The position numbers and the translations under genes are program-made. Shown here one piece after another: positions 58,321 to 64,000 of a stretch of 64,000 nucleotides of DNA; position 1 is the stretch's first letter, and each line of letters begins with the position of its first letter. The DNA comes from Dama dama. Lineage: Eukaryota; Chordata; Mammalia; Artiodactyla; Cervidae. The notes under the pieces were generated by a model. That model did no database searches. It saw only the letters and a program-made list of their open reading frames with translations, and was not told where the DNA came from. Location: contig NC_083681.1 of assembly GCF_033118175.1 (NCBI RefSeq), positions 16,200,001 to 16,264,000 of the forward strand. Reading direction: 5' to 3'.

Positions 58321-59015
58321 TTTACCACCAACAGTGAACACCTTTTTTGAAAAAATAATTTATTTTTTATTGAAGGATAATAGCTTTACAGAATTTTGTT
58401 TTCTGTCAAGCCTCAACGTGAGTCAACCATAGGTATACATACACCCCCTCCCTTTTGAACCTCCCTCCCATCTCCCTCCCCATCCCACCCTCTAGGTTGA
58501 TACAGAGCCCCTGTTTGAGTTTCCTGAGCCATACAGCAAATTCCCATTGCTTATCTATTTTACATATGGTAATGTAAGTTTCCATGTTACTTTTTCCATA
58601 CATCTCACCCTCTGCTCCCCTCTCCCCATGTCCATAAGCCTATTCTCTTTGTTTCTCCATTGCTGCCCTGTAGATAAATTCTTTAATACCATTTTTCTAG
58701 ATTCCGTATATGTGCATTAGCATACAATATTTATCTTTCTCTTTCTGACTTACTTCACTCCGTATTACAGGCTCTAGGTTCATCCATCTCATTAGGACTG
58801 ACTAAAATATGTTCCTTTTTATGGCTGAGTAATATTCCATGTATCTTTATTCATTCATCTGTTGATGGATATCTAGATTGCTTCCATGTTCTAGCTATTG
58901 TAAACAGTGCTGCAATGAACAATGGGATACATGCATATTTTTCAATTTTGGTTTCCTAAGGGTATATGCCTAGGAGTGGGATTGCTGGGTCATATGGTGC
59001 TTTTATTCCTAGTTT

Positions 59016-59417
59016 TTAAAGGAATCTCCATACCATCTTCCATGGAGGCTGCATCAATTTACATTCCCACCAACAGTGCCAGATCGTTCCCTTTTCTCCA
59101 CACCATCTCCAGCATTTATTGTTTGTAGACTTTTTAATGATGGCCATTTGGACTGGTATGAGATGATATCTCATTGTAATTTTGATTTCCATTTCTCTAA
59201 TAATGAGTGATGTTGAGCATCTTTTCATGTGTTTGTTAGCCATCTGTATGTCTTCTTTGGAAAAATGTCTGTCTAGGTCTTTTCCCCACTTGTTGGTTGG
59301 GTTGTTTATTTTTCTGGTATTGAGTTGTATGAGCTGCTTGTATATTTTGGAAATGAATCCTTTGTCAGTTATTTCATTTGCTATTATTTTCTCCCATTTT
59401 GAGGGTTGTCTTTCCAC
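59016..59417 (-). pseudogene. L1-B ORF2 C-terminal domain remnant
   Basis: 133 codons open. Residues 102-119 carry the L1 Cys/His motif as CWRWC then HCWWEC (usual form CWRxC, HCWWEC), the putative zinc-knuckle-like C-terminal domain of ORF2p. The preceding HFSKEDIQMANKHMKRC at 51-67 is also typical. The frame ends at RFL, where an intact ORF2 normally continues by another few dozen residues. Confidence 0.88.
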
Positions 59418-60274
59418 TTTGTTTATACTTTCCTTTGCTGTGCAAAAGCTTTTAAGTTTAATCAGGTCCCATTTGTTTACTTTTGTTTTATTTCCATTAC
59501 TCTAAGAGGTGGATCATAGAGGATCTTGCTTTGATTTATGGCATAGCGTGTTCTGCCTATGTTTTCCTCTAAGAGTTTTGCAGTTTCTGGTCTTACCTTT
59601 AGGTCTTTAATCCATTTTGAGTTTATCTTTGTGTAAGGTGTTAGGAAGTGTTCTAATTTCATTCTTTTACATATAGCTGTTCAGTCTTCCCAGCACCATT
59701 TATTGAAGAGGCTGTCTTTGCCCCCATTGTATATTTTTGCCTCCTTTGTCAAAAATAAAGTACCCAGAAGTGCATGGGTTTAGGTCTGGGCTTTCTGTCT
59801 TGTTCCATTGGTCCATATTTCTGTTTTTGTGTCAGGACAATACTGTCTTGATGACTGTAGCTTTGTAGTATAATCTGAAGTCAGGAAGGTTGATTCCTCT
59901 AGCCCCCTTCTTTCTCAAGACTGCTTTGGCTATTTGGGTCTTTTGTGTTTCCATATGAATTGTGAAATTTTTTGTTCTAGCTCTGTGAAAAATGCCACTG
60001 GTAATTTGATAAGGATCACACTGAATCTGTAGATGGCATTTGATAGTATAGTCATTTTCACAATATTGATTCTTCCTACCCAGGAACATGGACTCTCTCT
60101 CCATCTGTTAATGTCATCTTTGATTTCTTTCATCAGTGTCTTATAATTTTCTGTGTGCAGTTCTTTTGTCTCCCTAGTAAGATTATTCCTAGATATTTAA
60201 TCCTTTTTGTTGCAGTGGTGAATGGGATTGATTCCTTAATTTCTCCTTCTGATTTTTCATTGTATATTTCATTC

Positions 60275-61231
60275 TTAGTATAAAGAAACACAAGTGATTT
60301 CTGTGTATTGATTTTGTATCCTTAAACTTTTGCTAAATTCACTGATTAGTTCTAATAATTTTCTGATACTATCTTTAGGGTTTTCTATGTACAGTATCAT
60401 GTCATCTGCAGTGAGAGCTTTACTTCTTATTTTCTGATATGGATTCCTTTTAATTCTTTCTCTTCTCTGATTGCTGTAGCTAGGACTTCCAGAACTATGT
60501 TGAATAATAGGGGTGAAGATGGACACCCTTGTCTTGTTCCTAATCTTAGGGGGAATGATTTCAGTTTGTTACCATTGAGAATAATGTTTGCCATAAGCTT
60601 ATCATATATGGCCTTTACTATGTTGAGGTAGGTTCCTTCTCTGCCCATTTTTTGAAGAGCTTTAATCAAAAATGGGTGTTGAATTTTGTCAAAGGCTGTT
60701 TCTGCATCTATTGAGATGATCTATGGTTTTTATCTTTCAATTTGTTAATAGGGTGTATCACATTAATTGATTTGCATATATTGAACAATCCTTGCATCCC
60801 TGGAAAAAGCCCAACTTGATCACAGTATATGAACTTTTTGTTGTGTTGCTGAAATCTGTTTGCTAAAATTTTGTTGAGGATTTTTGAATCTATGTTCATC
60901 AGTGATATTGGCCTGGAGTTTTCTATTTTTGTGTTGTCTTTGTCTGGTTTTGGTATCAGGGTGATGGTGGCCTCATAGAATGAGTTTGGAAGTGTTCCTT
61001 CCTCTGCAATGTTTTGAAAGAGTTTTAGAAGGAAAGGCATTAGCTCTTCTCTAAATGTTTGGGAGAATTCTCCTGTGAAGTCGTCTGGCTTTTGTTTTTG
61101 GGGAGATTTCTTATCACAGCTTCAATTTCAGTGCCTGTAATTGGGTTGTTCATAATTTCTATTTCTTCCTGGTTCAGTCTTGGAAGATTGAACTTTTCTA
61201 AGAATCTGTCCATTTCTTCCAGGTTATCCAT
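60275..61231 (-). pseudogene. L1-B ORF2 reverse-transcriptase remnant
   Basis: Four frame pieces (61040-61231, 60708-61040, 60427-60669, 60275-60526). Recognisable are ATITLIPKPDKDNTK and SRPISLMNIDSKILNKIL, motif B as GTRQGCPSSPLLFN, and motif C as TADDMILYIENP. Phe has been replaced by Thr in the usual FADD box, and PSSP replaces PLSP in motif B. The catalytic Asp pair remains but the frame is split, so no enzyme is made. Confidence 0.88.
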
Positions 61232-61875
61232 TTTATTGCCATATAGTTGTTCATAATAGTCTCTTATAATCTTTTATATTTCTGCATTGTCTGTTGTAAC
61301 CTCTTCTTTTTCATTTCTAATTTTGTTGATTTGATTCTTCTCTGTTTTATTCTTGACGAGTCTGGCCAGAGGTTTGTCATTTTGTTTATCTTCTCAGAGA
61401 ACCAGCTTTTCATTTTATTAATCATTACTATTGTTTCTTTCATTTCTTTTTCATTTATTTTTGCTCAGATCTGTATGATTTCTTTCCTTCTACTAATTTT
61501 TTTTTCCTTCTTCTTTTCCCAGTTGTTCCAGGTGTAAAGTTAGGTTGTCTATTTGGTGTTTTTCTTGTTTCTTGAGATAGGATTGTATTGTTATAAACCT
61601 CCCTTAGAACTGCTTTTGCTCCACATCATAGGTTTGAGTTGTCGTGTTTTCATTGTCATTTGTTTCTAGAAATTTTTTTATTTCCCTTTTGATTTCTTCA
61701 GTAACCTGTTGGTTATTTAGAAACATGTAGTTTAATCTCCATGTGTTTGTGCTTTCTTACACCTTTCTCTTATAATTGATATCTAGTCTCATAGCATTGT
61801 GGTCAGAGAAGATGCTTGATACGATTTCAATTTTCTTAAATTTACTGAATTTTGATTTGTGACCCAAGATGTGGT

Positions 61876-62190
61876 TTATTCTGGAGAATGTTCCATGTGC
61901 ACCTGAGAAGGTGTATTCTTCTGCATTTGAATGGAAGCTCTGAAGATATCAATGAGATCCTTCCCATCTAATGTATCATTTAAGACTTGTGTTTCCTTAT
62001 TAATTTTCTGTTTTGATGATCTGTCCATTGGTGTGAGTGGGGTGTTAAAGTTTCCTACTCTTATTGTGTTGCTGTCAATTTCTCCTTTTATGTCTGTTGG
62101 TGTTTGTCTTATGTATTGAGGTGCTCCTATGTTGGGTGCATCAATATTTACAATTGTTATGTCTTCCTCTTGGATTGATCCCTTGATCAT
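61876..62190 (-). pseudogene. L1-B ORF2 endonuclease remnant
   Basis: 104 codons open: MIKGSIQEEDITIVNI at the start, then NIDAPN (usual NIYAPN), then GNFNTPL at residues 46-52 in place of GDFNTPL. The Asp of that motif is one of the conserved APE-type catalytic residues, so its change to Asn would abolish nicking even without the surrounding breaks. Confidence 0.87.
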
Positions 62191-62556
62191 TATGTAGTGT
62201 CCTTCCTTATCTCTTGGAATCGTCTTTATTTTAAGGTCTATTTGGTCTGATATGAAAATTGCTACTCCAGCTTTTGCTTCCCATTTGCATGGAATATATA
62301 CATTTCATCCTCTCACTTTCAGTATATATGTGTCTTTAGGTCTGAAGTGCGTTTCTTGTAGACAACATATATATGGGTCTTGTTTTTGATTCATTCAGCC
62401 AGTTTGTCTCTTTTGGTTGGAGAATTTAATCCATTTGCATTTGAAGTAATTATTGACATGTATGTTCCTATTGCCATTTTCTTAATTGTTTGGGGTTGAT
62501 TTTGTAGATCTTTTTTCTTCTCTTGTATTTCTTGACTATATAAATCCCTTTAACAT

Positions 62557-64000
62557 TTATTGTAAAGCTGGTTTGGTGGTACTGAATTTTCTTAGCTTTT
62601 GCTTGCCTGAAAAGCTTTTAATTTTCTCATTAATTTTGAATGAGAATGGTATTGTTTCCTTAATTTCTCTTTCTGTTTTTTCATTGTTAGTATATAGGAA
62701 TGCAAGGGATTTCTGTGTGTTAATTTTATATCCTGCAACTTTACTATATTCATTGATTAGCTCTAGTAATTTTTTGGTAGAGTCTTTAGGGTTTTCTATG
62801 TAGAGGATCATGTCATCTGCAAACAGTGAGAGTTTCACTTCTTCTTTTCCTATCTGGATTCCTTTTACTTCTTTTTCTGCTCTGATTGCTGTGGCCAAAA
62901 CTTCCAACACTATGTTGAATAGTAGTGGTGAGAGTGGGCACCCTTGTCTTGTTCCTGATTTCAGGGGAAATGCCTTCAATTTTTCACCATTGAGGGTGAT
63001 GCTTGCTGTGGGTTTGTCATATATAGCTTTTATTATGTTGAGGTATGTTCCTTCTATTCCTGCTTTTTGGAGAGTTTTAATCATAAATGAGTGTTGAATT
63101 TTGTCAAAGGCTTTCTCTGCATCTATTGAGATAATCATATGGTTTTTATCTTTCAATTTGTTAATGTGGTGTATTACATTGATTGATTTGCGGATATTAA
63201 AGAATCCTTGCATTCCTGGGATAAAACCCACTTGGTCATGGTGTATGATTTTTTTAATATGTTGTTGGATTCTGTTTGCTAGAATTTTGTTAAGGATTTT
63301 TGCATCTATGTTCATCAGTGATATTGGCCTGTAGTTTTCTTTTTTTGTGGCATCTTTGTCTGGTTTTGGAATTAGGGTGATGGTGGCCTCATAGAATGAG
63401 TTTGGAAGCTTACCTTCATCTGCAATTTTCTGGAAGAGTTTGAGTAAGGTAGGTGTTAGGTCTTCTCTAAATTTTTGGTAGAATTCAGCTGTGAAGCCAT
63501 CTGGTCCTGGGCTTTTGTTTGCTGGAAGATTTCTGATTACAGTTTCGATTTCCTTGCTTGTGATGGGTCTGTTAAGATCTTCTATTTCTTCCTGGTTCAG
63601 TTTTGGAAAGTTATACTTTTCTAAGAATTTGTCCATTTCATCCAAGTTGTCCATTTTATTGGCATAGAGCTGCTGGTAGTAGTCTCTTATGATCCTTTGT
63701 ATTTCAGTGTTGTCTGTTGTGATCTCTCCATTTTCATTTCTAATTTTGCTAATTTGGTTCTTCTCTCTTTGTTTCTTAATGAGTCTTGCTAATGGTTTGT
63801 CAATTTTGTTTATTTTTTCAAAAAACCAGCTTTTAGCTTTGTTGATTTTTGCTATGGTCTCTTTAGTTTCTTTTGCATTTATTTCTGCCCTGATTTTTAA
63901 GATTTCTTTCCTTCTGCTAACCCTGGGGTTCTTCATTTCTTCCTTCTCTAATTGCTTTAGGTGTAGAGTTAGGTTATTTATTTGGCTTTTTTCTTGTTTC
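62557..64000 (-). pseudogene. L1-A ORF2 fragment fused in frame to L1-B ORF1 C-terminus
   Basis: The frame is open from the right edge of the window to the stop at 62557-62559. From its first internal Met (63936) it has 459 residues, and 21 further codons upstream are also open. Residues 1-431 are L1 ORF2: linker with WFFEKINKIDKPLARLIK at 37-54, reverse transcriptase with motif A SIDAEKAFDK at 270-279, motif B GTRQGCPLSPLLFN at 328-341, and an intact FADD at 372-375. After F431 (codon 62644-62646) it switches to 28 residues matching an ORF1 C-terminus (IKSFSGKQKLRKF and TTKPALQ). It lacks the rest of the thumb and the C-terminal domain. The element itself is L1-A (62641-64000, continuing beyond the window). 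Confidence 0.9.

Larger units (their letters stand above)
58355..62640 (-). mobile_element. L1 LINE B, antisense, 5'-truncated inside ORF1
   Basis: About 4.3 kb. Left to right: bovid-type L1 3' UTR (58355-about 59015, TTTTTTATTGAAGGATAATAG), ORF2 C-terminus (59016-59417), reverse transcriptase (60275-61231), linker, endonuclease (61876-62190), ORF2 start and inter-ORF region, and the last residues of ORF1 (62557-62643). Every ORF2 domain is broken by stops or frameshifts. No target-site duplication was found, and the right end joins another L1 directly. Confidence 0.9.

Overview
This is non-coding chromosomal DNA from a ruminant, almost certainly a bovid (cattle, sheep, goat or a relative). 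The evidence is the repeat content. There are many BovB (RTE-clade) LINE copies, numerous tRNA-Glu-derived Bov-tA and BOV-A2 SINEs, two older CHR-type SINEs, and L1 copies with bovid-style 3' ends. All of this lies on ancient mammalian MIR, L2, L1M and MLT1-like debris. I found no host gene, no convincing exon, no functional RNA gene and no CRISPR or prokaryotic system. The open frames longer than about 120 codons lie in or antisense to BovB or L1, or are chance frames across SINEs and low-complexity DNA.

Layout. 1-15560 is a stack of two old antisense L1 copies (about 368-7060 and 7290-15560). It was hit later by five BovB copies, one of them nearly full length (7797-11003), by an MLT1-type LTR and by four SINEs. 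15560-34500 is mostly old unique DNA with MIR and L2 remnants. It carries seven BovB 3' fragments, including a nested inverted pair at 20851-21545, and several SINEs. 34580-37077 is a 5'-truncated sense L1 bounded by a 16-base target-site duplication and interrupted by three SINEs. 38821-40287 (+) and 46100-47614 (-) are two longer BovB copies in opposite orientation, both retaining reverse-transcriptase sequence. 47880-48840 is a SINE and microsatellite cluster. 48840-53064 is mostly unassigned. 53065-55505 is a decayed BovB covering the end of the endonuclease through the 3' end. 57384-58320 is L2. 58355-64000 is antisense L1 made of two juxtaposed copies.

The elements are linked by mobilisation rather than by a pathway. 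BovB encodes an APE-type endonuclease and a reverse transcriptase. The Bov-tA and BOV-A2 SINEs share the BovB-derived 3' tail and are thought to use BovB machinery in trans. L1 encodes its own endonuclease and reverse transcriptase. Target-site duplications could be read by eye around many copies, so part of the insertion order can be reconstructed.

The most unusual structure is at 62641. An open L1 ORF2 reverse-transcriptase frame that runs in from beyond the right edge is joined, in frame, to the last 28 residues of ORF1 of a second, more decayed L1 on the same strand. Other items worth a look are a SINE with an inverted 5' head (615-804), a BovB inserted in opposite orientation inside another BovB, a SINE with a 49-base internal duplication, and SINE heads lacking their 3' halves. 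Family assignments come from recognising consensus sequences by eye. Subfamily names and boundaries without a stated duplication are approximate.
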